Notes under the pieces: generated by a model
Seen by the model: the letters and a program-made list of their open reading frames with translations, nothing else
The model's database searches: none
What the model was told of the DNA's origin: nothing
Translations under genes and position numbers: made by a program
Source: Paramoeba atlantica
Taxonomy: Eukaryota > Discosea
Direction: 5' to 3'
Length of the DNA stretch: 64,000 nucleotides
Assembly: GCA_977017575.1 (NCBI GenBank)
Contig: CDRNVI010000074.1
Location: 59,753 to 123,752, forward strand
In this document: positions 8,605 through 17,417 of the stretch, piece by piece
Layout of the letters: each line of letters starts with the position of its first letter
Position numbering within the stretch: the first letter of the stretch is position 1

Positions 8605-10581
8605 GTGGGGGGAGTGTCTTCCACCACACGAAACAAGCAATCCACCCCGACAACCCAGGGCGCTCCAGTTGAGGTGCGTGGACAAGCCCCTTCCCCCGAA
8701 AATTTAGCAGAGCTCCTTGGGAGGGGGTCCTTACGTAAACTGTACGCACTCCAATACCCGGCTTGGAAGGAATACACTGCCAGTGTATGCCACGATTTTA
8801 TTAATAAGTCGGTGGAGGGCAAGGTCGAGATAGCCTGGAACCTCCTCCTCGCCGTTAAACGTTTCCTTTTCCTCCCCGAGGACAAGTTGTCGCAACGCCA
8901 GCTAGCGCGCGAACTTAGAATGCGCGCCCATTTAGAGGGGTCGGAGACCTTGGCTCCATCCCCGAGTCAGGCCAACGGCCCCCCGTGGTCTGTCAAAAAA
9001 CGGGTCGAGGAATTGTGCAGGGCGGGTTGCTTCTCCAGGGCGGCCAAAACGATGGAGGCGCCCCTTAATCCTCCGGCCAACCCCACGGCGGCCCTAGAAC
9101 AGGCAAAACGTCTACACCCCACAGGCGGGCCCTACACTGCGGGGAAATTCAGGTACAACAGGGACCGACACGGAACCCTACCCTCCCCCGCCGATGTGGC
9201 CAGGAAGGCTCAAATCCTGGCCCCTATCCGCGCCCCCGGACCTACGGGATGGACCAAGGAACTGCTTGTCCCAGTCCTCATGGAAGATGGACCCCGCGAG
9301 TGTATCACGTGGATAATCCACGGGATAATGACCAACTCCCTCCCCCCCTCAATGAGGGAACTGCTCACGGGGGCGTCCTTAAAACTATTCACCAAACCGG
9401 ACTCCCCGGCGGGGCACCACTCTTCCTACAGGCCCATCGCCATGGGAGAGTGCATCCTCAAGGTGGCGGGGCTCCTTGCCCTGGAGAAAATCCGGGAACA
9501 TCTCCCCACTTACTTTCAGGGCATCCAGTTTGGAGCCCAATACGCGCAGGGGTGTGAGCACATAATTTATAATGTGCGACAGCACTTCAGGGACAGGCCG
9601 AAGGAGGTCATCGTGGCGGCAGACCTCGAGAACGCCTTTAATAGCATCTCACGGTCGGCAATTTTTAGGGCGGTAAGGGGGGATCCGAAACTTCTCCCCA
9701 TTGAGGGCATCACCCTTTTCAGCTACGGCCCCACCAGTACCCTTCACCTTGGGGAAGGCCAATGCATCACGAGCTCAAGGGGGGTCAAGCAGGGCGACCC
9801 CATGGCTCCCATCCTATTTGCCATAGGGATCCAGGGGGCAATCGCCAGAGTGGCGGCCAACTTCACAGGCACGCTGAAGGTCTGGGCGTACCTGGATGAC
9901 GTCACCTTTGCTGGTGAACCCAAGGTTTGCGCGGAAGCCCTAGAGGCCCTCCGCGAGGAGCTGAAACATCTTGGGCTACGGTTAAATACCGCTAAATGCA
10001 AAGTAGCTACCAGACGCGAGGACCTCTTCTCCGAGTTCTCCGGATCTCGCATGGTCCACTCCCCCGGGGGGGTCAAACTACTGGGGGCCTTCATCGGGGT
10101 GTCGGAGGCTAGGGAGGAAGAATGGGTGCTTTCCAAGGCCCCCAAGGTAATCTCCTTCCTGGGGAAACTCAAGGACATTAGCAGGCAATGCGCCTTGCCC
10201 CTTTTAAGACTCTGTGGGAGTCCTCGATGGAACTACATCGTAAGGACCCACGACCCCCCGGTCACTAAAGTGGCCAATACCCAGGTCGACAAAGCCGTCC
10301 TGGCATGTGCTGAGGCCTTGCTCGGGGGGATGGGCTCCTTGGGAAAAACGCCGTTCTCCAATAACCTTTTCACGGCAGATTTCCTGGGGACCATCCCCTT
10401 CGCGCACAAGGCGGAAGACATGCAGGCCAAGGCGAAGAACGCCCTACAGGCCGACCCCAAGGCATGTCAGCCAAGGAACAGCGGCGCAACCTCTGTGAGG
10501 CCGCGTTGGGGAAAGCCCCGACGGCCACCCAACTGGTCTGCATGCGACAGACCCAGAACATTCACTCCACTAAGTGGATGA
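8605..10581 (+). CDS. LINE A reverse transcriptase
   Basis: Non-LTR reverse transcriptase region. Visible motifs are SYRPIAMGECILK (fingers), AADLENAFNSIS (motif A, first catalytic Asp), GVKQGDPMAPILFAIG (motif B) and AYLDDVTFAG (motif C). The catalytic YLDD lies at residues 429-432, counted from the ATG at 8605. YLDD instead of the common YADD or FADD is unusual. The frame is open from about 8497, just after the tandem array, so the ATG is not necessarily the translation start. Homology leaves this frame near 10,460 and continues one frame over in the next feature. The last 40 residues listed here are therefore out-of-frame and the two parts were once one polyprotein. Confidence 0.88.
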   Translation: MGGVSSTTRNKQSTPTTQGAPVEVRGQAPSPENLAELLGRGSLRKLYALQYPAWKEYTASVCHDFINKSVEGKVEIAWNLLLAVKRFLFLPEDKLSQRQLARELRMRAHLEGSETLAPSPSQANGPPWSVKKRVEELCRAGCFSRAAKTMEAPLNPPANPTAALEQAKRLHPTGGPYTAGKFRYNRDRHGTLPSPADVARKAQILAPIRAPGPTGWTKELLVPVLMEDGPRECITWIIHGIMTNSLPPSMRELLTGASLKLFTKPDSPAGHHSSYRPIAMGECILKVAGLLALEKIREHLPTYFQGIQFGAQYAQGCEHIIYNVRQHFRDRPKEVIVAADLENAFNSISRSAIFRAVRGDPKLLPIEGITLFSYGPTSTLHLGEGQCITSSRGVKQGDPMAPILFAIGIQGAIARVAANFTGTLKVWAYLDDVTFAGEPKVCAEALEALREELKHLGLRLNTAKCKVATRREDLFSEFSGSRMVHSPGGVKLLGAFIGVSEAREEEWVLSKAPKVISFLGKLKDISRQCALPLLRLCGSPRWNYIVRTHDPPVTKVANTQVDKAVLACAEALLGGMGSLGKTPFSNNLFTADFLGTIPFAHKAEDMQAKAKNALQADPKACQPRNSGATSVRPRWGKPRRPPNWSACDRPRTFTPLSG

Positions 10582-11252
10582 ACGCATGGCCCAACAGGCC
10601 GGAGTATTACATGCGGGACCCGCAGTGGGAGACTGCGGCCCGTCTCCGGTACTTGGTCGCCCCCACCTCGGAACCTGAGCTCCAGTGCGTGTGCGGTGCA
10701 ACCCTCCGCAATGAGGAGTTTTGCGTACACGCACTGGATTGCAAAAAGGTTAAGGGGAAGACCCAGGCCTCCCGCCACAAGGAGGTCAAGGAAACCTTTC
10801 GAAACCTTCTTGTGCAGTATGGTTTCAAACCGGACCTACACGAACCGAGGTTCGACAATGGACGGGGGCCCGGCATATGCTTCCAGCTGGGACGGAAGAC
10901 TGCCCTAGTTGATGTCACCGTGGTGAACCCACTGGCCCCGTCCTACGTGGAGAAGGAGGCCGCAGAGCCCTCTCATACCCTGAGGATGGCAGAGGCCAAC
11001 AAGCGGCGCTCACACGATGAGATGGCGACCGCCCGAGGGATGGAATTTTACCCCTTGGCCTTCACCACGTATGGGATCCCGGGCCCAGAGACTTTGAACT
11101 TCCTAACCAAGGTGGCCCGGGCTCACTCATCCGACAAGAACGGATGCATGTCCCACCTTCTGATGGCCATAGGGGTGGCCATCCAGAAAGGTAATGCCCA
11201 GATTGTACAGGCGGCAGTACAAGACTGGTACCGCCGCGGGGTACGAGGCTAG
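10464..11252 (+). CDS. LINE A C-terminal zinc motif and restriction-like endonuclease
   Basis: This continues the LINE A polyprotein after a one-base frame change near 10,460. It shows a Cys/His motif (CVCGATLRNEEF..HALDC) of the kind that precedes the nuclease in R2-type LINEs. A PD-(D/E)xK-like nuclease core follows, with KPDLHEPRFDN, a turn, then ALVDVTVVNP. The acidic residues in the latter two are candidate catalytic residues. This nuclease nicks the target DNA and lets the reverse transcriptase prime from the 3' end. The stop codon at 11252 is followed by a short GC-rich 3' UTR and the right target-site duplication. Confidence 0.8.
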   Translation: MSAKEQRRNLCEAALGKAPTATQLVCMRQTQNIHSTKWMNAWPNRPEYYMRDPQWETAARLRYLVAPTSEPELQCVCGATLRNEEFCVHALDCKKVKGKTQASRHKEVKETFRNLLVQYGFKPDLHEPRFDNGRGPGICFQLGRKTALVDVTVVNPLAPSYVEKEAAEPSHTLRMAEANKRRSHDEMATARGMEFYPLAFTTYGIPGPETLNFLTKVARAHSSDKNGCMSHLLMAIGVAIQKGNAQIVQAAVQDWYRRGVRG

Positions 11253-11297
11253 CTGGGCGATGGGATTAGGGAGGGAGGGGGTATAATTATAATTATA

Positions 11298-11578
11298 AAA
11301 ATTAATGATACCGTGTAAATGACCGCTATTCCAAAAGGTCGACGCTAGTACGATCTGTAAGATGGTAGTGCCAGGGAAGACCGCGAGTAGATCCCGGCCA
11401 TGCTTCCCCATGCAGATTTTTTTCAGCGAATCGCGTTTTACAAAAATCAGTATCTTCATCTCAGAAAGAAAATCCCCCCCAAAAAGATTGTCTTTTCCCC
11501 TACATGAGCATTTTTTCATGAATCAATATCTGAAGCTGAGAGTCAAATAAGCAAAAGAAATCACATAGAGGTAATGTA
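11298..11578. other. Short spacer between LINE A and the pogo-like element
   Basis: No gene or repeat is recognised here. Short open frames on both strands lack any domain. Confidence 0.4.
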
Positions 11579-12572
11579 CTATAAACGAATATCAATACCT
11601 ATCTGAAGCTGTGAGTCAAGTTCTTCAGGCATAGTCAGAGCATCGTCATGCTCTGACTCATCTGCATCTTGCACCACATAGGAGAATAAATCACGTCGAC
11701 GAGTCTGGGCTTCGAAAGAATTAGTTGAATCTTTAAGAGTTTCGGTCGTGATTCCGCATTTGGCCCATGCAGATGTTGTTGCGTTTTTGAAAAGCGGATC
11801 ATCCATATCCTTGTACGCCTTCTCGACACATTCTAAGAGTTGCCCTTTCGCAATTTTAGCGCCCAAGGCCTTAGCAGTGCCTATGCGTTCTCCTTTTTGG
11901 CGTTGCTGTCTGCAATACTGCAGTATTGACATCGTGCGATGCATCACGATCTTTGGTTTCAGTCGATTAAAAAACCCAACATCACAAGGTTGATAAAGCG
12001 AAGTGCACCCCGCTGGAACATAAACCAATCGCAACCAAAAATACTTCCCCCCTGAGCAACACTGAGAAATTATCTGTTCGTTGGTCGTGCGAGAAACATG
12101 TACACTGCAGCAATCTAAGAGAAGAAATAAGGGTTTTCCGACAATTTTCAGCTCTTCAGTGACTTTAATGTAGTAAGGCTGAACAACACGATCAATATAT
12201 TCCAAAAGAGCATTGGTTGAAACGTAGTGGTTTTCTGTCTGGTACTGAACCCCTTGAGTGTTCCATAGAGGAGTTTAACTCAAAGTTTCCTTTGAGTGTT
12301 CTATAAAGTATTGGCCATGTATCCCCTCCATCATACTTTCTCAAAGTTTCCTTTGAGTGTTCTATAAAGCATTGGCCATGTATTCCCTCCATCATACTTT
12401 CTCCTGCACTAAACATGACAGCACGTGCTGAACGGAGATAGTCTTCCCATAAATTACTAAATAAAGTTTGTATTTTCTCACCATCCGCCTCCAGCATAGA
12501 AATCAACCATTTGCGCTTTTCTGTAAGAAATTTCTTCGAAGGGCGTCCATCCACGTTCACAAAATAATCCAT
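11579..12572 (-). mobile_element. Degraded pogo/jerky-like DNA transposon
   Basis: On the minus strand, 11579-12205 codes for the C-terminal half of a DDE_1-type transposase. It has FLLLDCCSVH (second catalytic Asp region), VYVPAGCTSLYQPCDVGFF (third acidic position, equivalent to the TTSxxQPxDxG motif of pogo/Tigger proteins), then an acidic tail ending in ELDSQLQIGIDIRL. A second frame (12192-12572) with RPSKKFLTEKRKW at its start covers an upstream portion. A 61-base tandem duplication (12280-12340 and 12341-12401) separates the two and disrupts the join. The N-terminal helix-turn-helix and first catalytic Asp are not visible, so this is a broken copy. No terminal inverted repeats were found. 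Confidence 0.7.
12280..12401. repeat. 61-bp tandem duplication in the pogo-like remnant
   Basis: Two adjacent copies starting TCAAAGTTTCCTTTGAG at 12280 and 12341 differ at only two or three positions. Each begins with an inverted pair (CAAAG/CTTTG). It lies inside a former coding region, so it is a later local duplication. Confidence 0.85.
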
Positions 12573-12732
12573 CTTAAGTAGAATAAAAGAAACAATTCTT
12601 TGGTTTAGAAAAAAATTAAGAAATAGCGTTCAATTAATTTGTGATTTATAAAACTTAATGATCCCGCATAAACTAAATTTTTATAACTCGAAATCCATTT
12701 ATAAAAATTAATGAGAAAGGGAGTATATTGGC

Positions 12733-13258
12733 TCCAGTTTTTGACAGACCACGGGGGACCGCTGGCCTGACTCGGGGATGGAGCCAAGGTCTCCGAACCC
12801 TCTAGATGGGCACGCATTCTGAGTTCGCGCGCTAGCTGGCGTTGCGACAGCTTGTCCTCGGGGAGAAAAAGGAAACGTTTAACGGCGAGGTGGAGGTTCC
12901 AGGCCTTCTCGACCTTGCCCTCCACTGACTTGTTTATAAAATCATGGCATACACTGGCAGTGTATTCCTTCCAAGCCGGGTATTGGAGTGTATATCTCCA
13001 TATAGTTTACGTAAGGACCCCCTCCCAAGGAGCTCTGCTAAGTTTTCGGGGGAAGGGGCTTGTCCTCGCTCCTCAACTGGAGCGCCCTGGGTTGTCGTGG
13101 TGGATTGCTTGTTTCGTGTGATGGAAGACACCCTCCCACCTCCGATGCCCCCCCCTCTCCCGTCGTCCGCTGAGAAATTTTGGGAATATTGGCGGCCGCC
13201 GCGATGTGCTCGATCAGGGTCCCGCGAGAGAGCGGGGTGGGCCCCCCATTACAATGGG
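12733..13258 (-). mobile_element. Inverted internal fragment of LINE A
   Basis: The minus strand matches LINE A from the end of its tandem array to early in the reverse-transcriptase frame (about 8487-9010) with high identity. Shared peptides include APSPENLAELLGRGSLRKLY and KRFLFLPEDKLSQRQLAREL. It has a small insertion near 12,995 and lacks both the 5' region and the whole catalytic part. LINE copies are normally truncated at the 5' end only, so this piece with both ends missing looks like a rearranged or deleted segment. Confidence 0.88.
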
Positions 13259-13439
13259 ATTTTAGATGCAGATTTTGGATAGGTTATTGTAAACAATAAC
13301 CTATTGTTATTAATAGACGGTTGTCAATAACAGATGAACCCCCCCTTTAGTTTTAATGCACAAAAATTTACGGAGACTCTAAATCAAAGACAGTATTTTT
13401 AAACACCTTTTCGCTTTGAAAAATACCTTCAGTGATCGC

Positions 13440-14195
13440 ATGAAGGAGGAAAACAGTGATGAACAAACGACACAACTATCGGAAAATGAAGCTCTGTATA
13501 ACGAATTTAGCAAACGGGAACCTGTGGGCGATCTGCAATCGCTTGAATCACTAGAGATCGAATACACAAGTGAAAATTTCGTGAGCAAAAATGTAAAGAG
13601 TTTGAGAAACAGCTATGCAAAATGGCGGCCGATTCGTGGGGATGGAGATTGCTTTCCCCGATGTTTTGCTTTCGGCCTGGCAGAATATCAGATACTGAAT
13701 GCGCCCAAGTCAAAGAGTTTGGCCTTACATGTAGTTCAGAATATTGAAAATGTGCGAGATTCAATACTTGCAAGGCATGGCGAATATTTTCTCGACTTCT
13801 ATGAAGTGACTTATAATTTATTTAGTCGTATAGCACGTGAAGAAGAAAGCGTATCCACTCTTGAGCACTTTTTTCGATCTTCTGTAGGAAATTACATAGT
13901 ACAGTTTTTCAGATATCTGACATCAGATTATTTGTTGACCCACACTCAAAATTATGAAGTGTTCCTTCCGGAAGAAATTACAATGGACGTATTTTGCCAG
14001 AATGAAGTAAATATTCCGGGACGCGATTTTGATCATGTTCAAATACTTGCACTTTGCAAAAGCATCGGAGTCGGCATCCGTATTGTTTATGCAGACAATT
14101 CCCCCACACTTAACAGCTACGTTGTTCCTGAGGGCGTGCCAACGGTCCTCAATTTACTATATCGTCCTGGACATTACGATCTTCTGTACCCTTGA
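13440..14195 (+). CDS. Otubain-like deubiquitinase (OTU cysteine protease, family C65)
   Basis: A 251-residue ubiquitin-cleaving cysteine protease. The catalytic region reads WRPIRGDGDCFPRCF with D68, G69, D70 and nucleophile C71, the usual otubain DGDCF/DGNCF motif. The C-terminal part has FDHVQILALCKSIGVGIRIVY followed by PGHYDLLYP with the catalytic His at 245; both are hallmarks of OTUB1/2. Length is near that of human OTUB1 and OTUB2. The first ATG in frame is at 13440, and a possible trans-splice acceptor (ACCTTCAG) ends 7 bases before it. The N-terminal 40 residues are acidic and probably disordered. Expected role: removing ubiquitin chains from substrates in cytosol or nucleus. Upstream lies the LINE A fragment. 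Confidence 0.93.
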   Translation: MKEENSDEQTTQLSENEALYNEFSKREPVGDLQSLESLEIEYTSENFVSKNVKSLRNSYAKWRPIRGDGDCFPRCFAFGLAEYQILNAPKSKSLALHVVQNIENVRDSILARHGEYFLDFYEVTYNLFSRIAREEESVSTLEHFFRSSVGNYIVQFFRYLTSDYLLTHTQNYEVFLPEEITMDVFCQNEVNIPGRDFDHVQILALCKSIGVGIRIVYADNSPTLNSYVVPEGVPTVLNLLYRPGHYDLLYP

Positions 14196-14414
14196 ACCAA
14201 TTCTAACCAATAGGTCAGCAAAAAGAATCTCCCGCTTCAAAAAATTGATTTTCTCTTTACAGTAAAGACGTGCACTACGTATCGCAGTAAAACCGATATT
14301 CTTATATTTCTGAGAAAAAAATGATGAGTCTTTGTAAAATGCCATAAATGGGGATAATACAGTCATCGAAAGGATTATGGACGATCTTGTGTGCCTTTGT
14401 CATTGGTATAGTGT

Positions 14415-14432
14415 CATTTAGTTATTCTTTAG
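14415..14432 (+). promoter_or_regulatory. Probable trans-splice acceptor of MSH4
   Basis: A T-rich tract (TCATTTAGTTATTCTTTAG) ends in AG at 14432, 27 bases before the chosen ATG. It fits the polypyrimidine-AG rule of SL trans-splicing. Confidence 0.4.
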
Positions 14433-14459
14433 TTATTCATTTCCGTGGAAAATTGTGAA

Positions 14460-17033
14460 ATGGGCTATGATCCAATATTTTCAGATCGAAACGTTTCTTC
14501 CTCGCGTTCGGATACGACGAACTTCGGCATTAAAACTGTTCTTGATGAAAGTGGACTGCTTACATCTCCGCGAACACATGCCTCCGTGATCACCCCACTG
14601 GTAGAAATTCAAAAACACATTAACGAAGACCCGTGCGTTGTGGGACTCATTTATAATCGTGCACGAGAAGTAGGCTTGGCGAAATGCTACACACGCACTA
14701 TGCATTTTGTCATCACACAGATGCTGGACGACTCCTCATTCTCAGGAACTCTGCAACAGCTGTCTGCATGCTCCGTGCAAGAAATTCTTATACCTTCGAC
14801 ATGCGTGGAGAGTTCTTTCTTGACCACTTTGAGAGTGTGGTTTCATGATGTCGAATTTGTTGCCGTGGCTAGAAAGTTATTTAGCGACTCGGACGGTCTG
14901 TGTTATCTCTCCCCTGAGAGCTCTGTGTATATCGATGCAAAGGACAAATATTTGTGCCTTGCTTCACTAGCCGCTGTGTTGCGCTATCTTACGGAGCTAC
15001 ACAAGATACGATTTATTCCGGGTACGTTGCGTGTTGAGTATCATCGGCGTGAGAAATACATGGAGCTTAGTCGCAGCACAATGCAAGCTCTGCAGTTATT
15101 ACCCCAACGTCGCACGAATATTGCAGAAACTTCGACTAGCAATCGTTCCGTTGGTCCGCGCTCTAAGCAGAACTTTTCGCAAAGCAATGAGCTTGCGGTA
15201 GATCCCGATGAGATATGTCTTGCGGATGCTATCGATCACACAAGAACACAGATGGGCAGGAGATTTTTGTATGCGTCGATTGTTCAACCTATAGTAGACA
15301 TTCGAACCTTAGAGCTGCGCACCGGAGCGGTGCAATATTTGATGCACACACAGGCTGTGCGAAACGAGGTCGTATCGATTCTGAATAATGTGCAAGATCT
15401 CGATCGCCTTGTTGCGTTCTTTACTTTACAACCAACGAATACAGACCGGAAGTATACATCACAGAGACTTGGCAGGACCAACGCAATTCGAAAGTCGATG
15501 ATGCTTGTAGAACGGGTTAGCAAAGTCTTACTTAGTGCTGTAGATGCGAATGAGCTTTTAAGCAATATACGACAAGCCTGCGATTCAACACATCTACGAG
15601 AATTTTCCCAAAAACTTGACGACTTTTTTGAACCTACATTATCTGAAACGGACAACGTGTTCTCTGAGGAAGGATCCGGCACGTTTCGATGCGCTCAAAA
15701 TTACTTCTGTTTACGTGAAAATTTGAATCCTGAATTGGATGACGCACGGCGTGAATTTTCTGTAGTGATGACTCGCATGCTTGAAGAGTGCTCTCGTTTA
15801 CAGGAAAAGTATTCAATACCAAGCCTACGAGTAGCGCACGCTCAAAATGATGGTTTTCATTGGTCTTTGGAAGTTTTAGATGCCGCAAGAGTGCCAGATC
15901 ACGTTTTTCTTCGACAGCACAGAAGGAAGAAAAGAATATCATGTACTACGAGAGAGATGATGTCGCACAATCTGTACAGTGACAATCTTACACGGAAAAT
16001 AGTGAATGCTGCAGATTTGATTGCTGAAGACATAAGCAAGGAAATACGAGCAAACAGCTCCATACTTTTTAAAGTGATAGACGCTCTTTCACTTCTCGAC
16101 TTTCTTTGTTCACTCGCTCAAGCTGCTGTTGGTTGGGGGACCCTTGTATGCCGTCCCCAATTTGAAAAACAAGAGCTTCGAATTCGCAAAGGAAAATCTC
16201 CCACAATGGTATCCCATATAGGCGCCATGAACAGAAGAGAGGTGCAATACAACGATGTGAATTTGTCTTTGGCCGACAAATCATTTTCATTAATTTGCGG
16301 AGCGAACATGTCAGGAAAGACATGTTACTTGCAGCAAGCAGGGCAGCTCTGTGTTCTCGCTTGTATTGGAAGCATGTTACCCGCGGAAGAGGCAGTTATT
16401 CCGAATTCAGACAGGATTTGCTCCCGCATGGGGTGTGATGATAGTATTGAAAACGATGCAAGCACATTTGCGCAAGAAATGATAGAGATTGCACATATCC
16501 TGCAGTGCAGCACACAATCTAGTTTAGTGCTTATTGATGAAGTGGGGCGCAGTACGAACCATCACGACGGTGGTGCCATAGCGTTCGCTATTGCATCCTA
16601 TCTTGCAGAACAGCGAGTTTTATCACTTATGACTACACATTACACCGAGCTCGTATCACTCGCCAATTTGTATTATCAAGTACAAGTACAACACTTCGTT
16701 GTACATGCAACCCCAAATGGATTACGGTTTACTCATGTACTCGTCGATGGATCATGCCCAAAATCACACTATGGACTTGATCTGGCAGCCACGCTAGGCT
16801 TTCCAGAAGAGGTTCTTACCGAAGCCAGAACTCTTCTAACACAGAAAGAAGAGCGTGATCTCCGTGGGGAACAAGCATCCTCTAACATTCCTCAGTCATG
16901 CGATTCTATGAAAGGAAGACCAGAAACAGTACAACGGGAAGTGTTGCAGGAAATCCATGGTGTACTTAATGGAAATCATGAAAGCAGTATAATTTTCGAT
17001 GCTCTGAGGAGCATCAGAGCGAAGTATTTTTAA
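14460..17033 (+). CDS. MSH4: MutS homologue 4, meiotic recombination ATPase
   Basis: An 857-residue MutS-family ATPase that lacks the N-terminal mismatch-binding domain, as MSH4 and MSH5 do. The ABC-type ATPase is clear: Walker A GANMSGKT (614-621, Thr in place of the usual Ser), then DDSIENDASTFAQEM matching the MSH4 signature before Walker B, LIDEVGRST (D693, E694) and the TTHYTEL switch. The connector and lever regions (about 90-250) also match MSH4, with the YLCLASLAAVL segment. MSH4 pairs with MSH5 as a sliding clamp that stabilises crossover intermediates in meiosis. The GTG at 14445 is upstream in frame but not a plausible start, so ATG 14460 is used. An intact MSH4 implies that this lineage has, or recently had, meiosis. 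Confidence 0.94.
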   Translation: MGYDPIFSDRNVSSSRSDTTNFGIKTVLDESGLLTSPRTHASVITPLVEIQKHINEDPCVVGLIYNRAREVGLAKCYTRTMHFVITQMLDDSSFSGTLQQLSACSVQEILIPSTCVESSFLTTLRVWFHDVEFVAVARKLFSDSDGLCYLSPESSVYIDAKDKYLCLASLAAVLRYLTELHKIRFIPGTLRVEYHRREKYMELSRSTMQALQLLPQRRTNIAETSTSNRSVGPRSKQNFSQSNELAVDPDEICLADAIDHTRTQMGRRFLYASIVQPIVDIRTLELRTGAVQYLMHTQAVRNEVVSILNNVQDLDRLVAFFTLQPTNTDRKYTSQRLGRTNAIRKSMMLVERVSKVLLSAVDANELLSNIRQACDSTHLREFSQKLDDFFEPTLSETDNVFSEEGSGTFRCAQNYFCLRENLNPELDDARREFSVVMTRMLEECSRLQEKYSIPSLRVAHAQNDGFHWSLEVLDAARVPDHVFLRQHRRKKRISCTTREMMSHNLYSDNLTRKIVNAADLIAEDISKEIRANSSILFKVIDALSLLDFLCSLAQAAVGWGTLVCRPQFEKQELRIRKGKSPTMVSHIGAMNRREVQYNDVNLSLADKSFSLICGANMSGKTCYLQQAGQLCVLACIGSMLPAEEAVIPNSDRICSRMGCDDSIENDASTFAQEMIEIAHILQCSTQSSLVLIDEVGRSTNHHDGGAIAFAIASYLAEQRVLSLMTTHYTELVSLANLYYQVQVQHFVVHATPNGLRFTHVLVDGSCPKSHYGLDLAATLGFPEEVLTEARTLLTQKEERDLRGEQASSNIPQSCDSMKGRPETVQREVLQEIHGVLNGNHESSIIFDALRSIRAKYF

Positions 17034-17417
17034 TACCAGATGGACACCCGCTTTCGAAGTGGAGGGTATTTGCTCGTGCAATAATTATGTTATTCAGTTC
17101 AAAAATCGATCACTATCTCTTGCTTGGATTCCAGTTAGCAACTATTTTTTACTTGCATATCTATGTCTTGCCATATCCTTGTAATTCAATGTTTGCATTG
17201 TTTACGTTTCAAAGTTTTCATTATTTACTTTCAACGTTTTCATTATTTATTAGTCGCAGACTATTGTTTTATGTTTGGTATGATTTATAGTGATTACCCG
17301 TTTATTCACGATTCATTTATTGTGAAACACCAGTACAACTACGAATACATTTTCATATTACGAAAAAGCATTTTTTTGATTGTAGTATTATCTTTACACA
17401 TTTAGATTCCTCGCAAC
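17034..17417. other. AT-rich spacer with probable acceptor for RPA1
   Basis: No gene is seen. TATCTTTACACATTTAG ends at 17405, 12 bases before the RPA1 start codon, and is the likely SL trans-splice acceptor. Short T-rich open frames upstream are not supported. Confidence 0.5.

Larger units (their letters stand above)
5178..11281 (+). mobile_element. LINE A: non-LTR retrotransposon with restriction-like endonuclease
   Basis: A near-complete element of about 6.1 kb flanked by a 16-base direct repeat of TATAATTATAATTATA (5162-5177 and 11282-11297), read as target-site duplications. Its layout is a zinc-finger N-terminal region, a 2A-like NPGP motif, a 146-bp tandem array, a reverse transcriptase, a Cys/His motif and a C-terminal nuclease. 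The C-terminal restriction-like nuclease and the N-terminal fingers place it with the R2/CRE/NeSL type of site-preferring LINEs, not the APE-type. CRE-clade elements of kinetoplastids (SLACS, CZAR, CRE1) also carry internal tandem repeats and target SL genes. This copy instead sits in an AT-rich tract. At least one frame change (near 10,460) plus the frame-rotating array break the coding sequence. Its GC content is much higher than its flanks. Confidence 0.85.

Noticed and set aside
5178-11281. LTR or virus-like element
   Set aside because: No long terminal repeats, protease, integrase, capsid or envelope region. The motif order is that of a non-LTR element.
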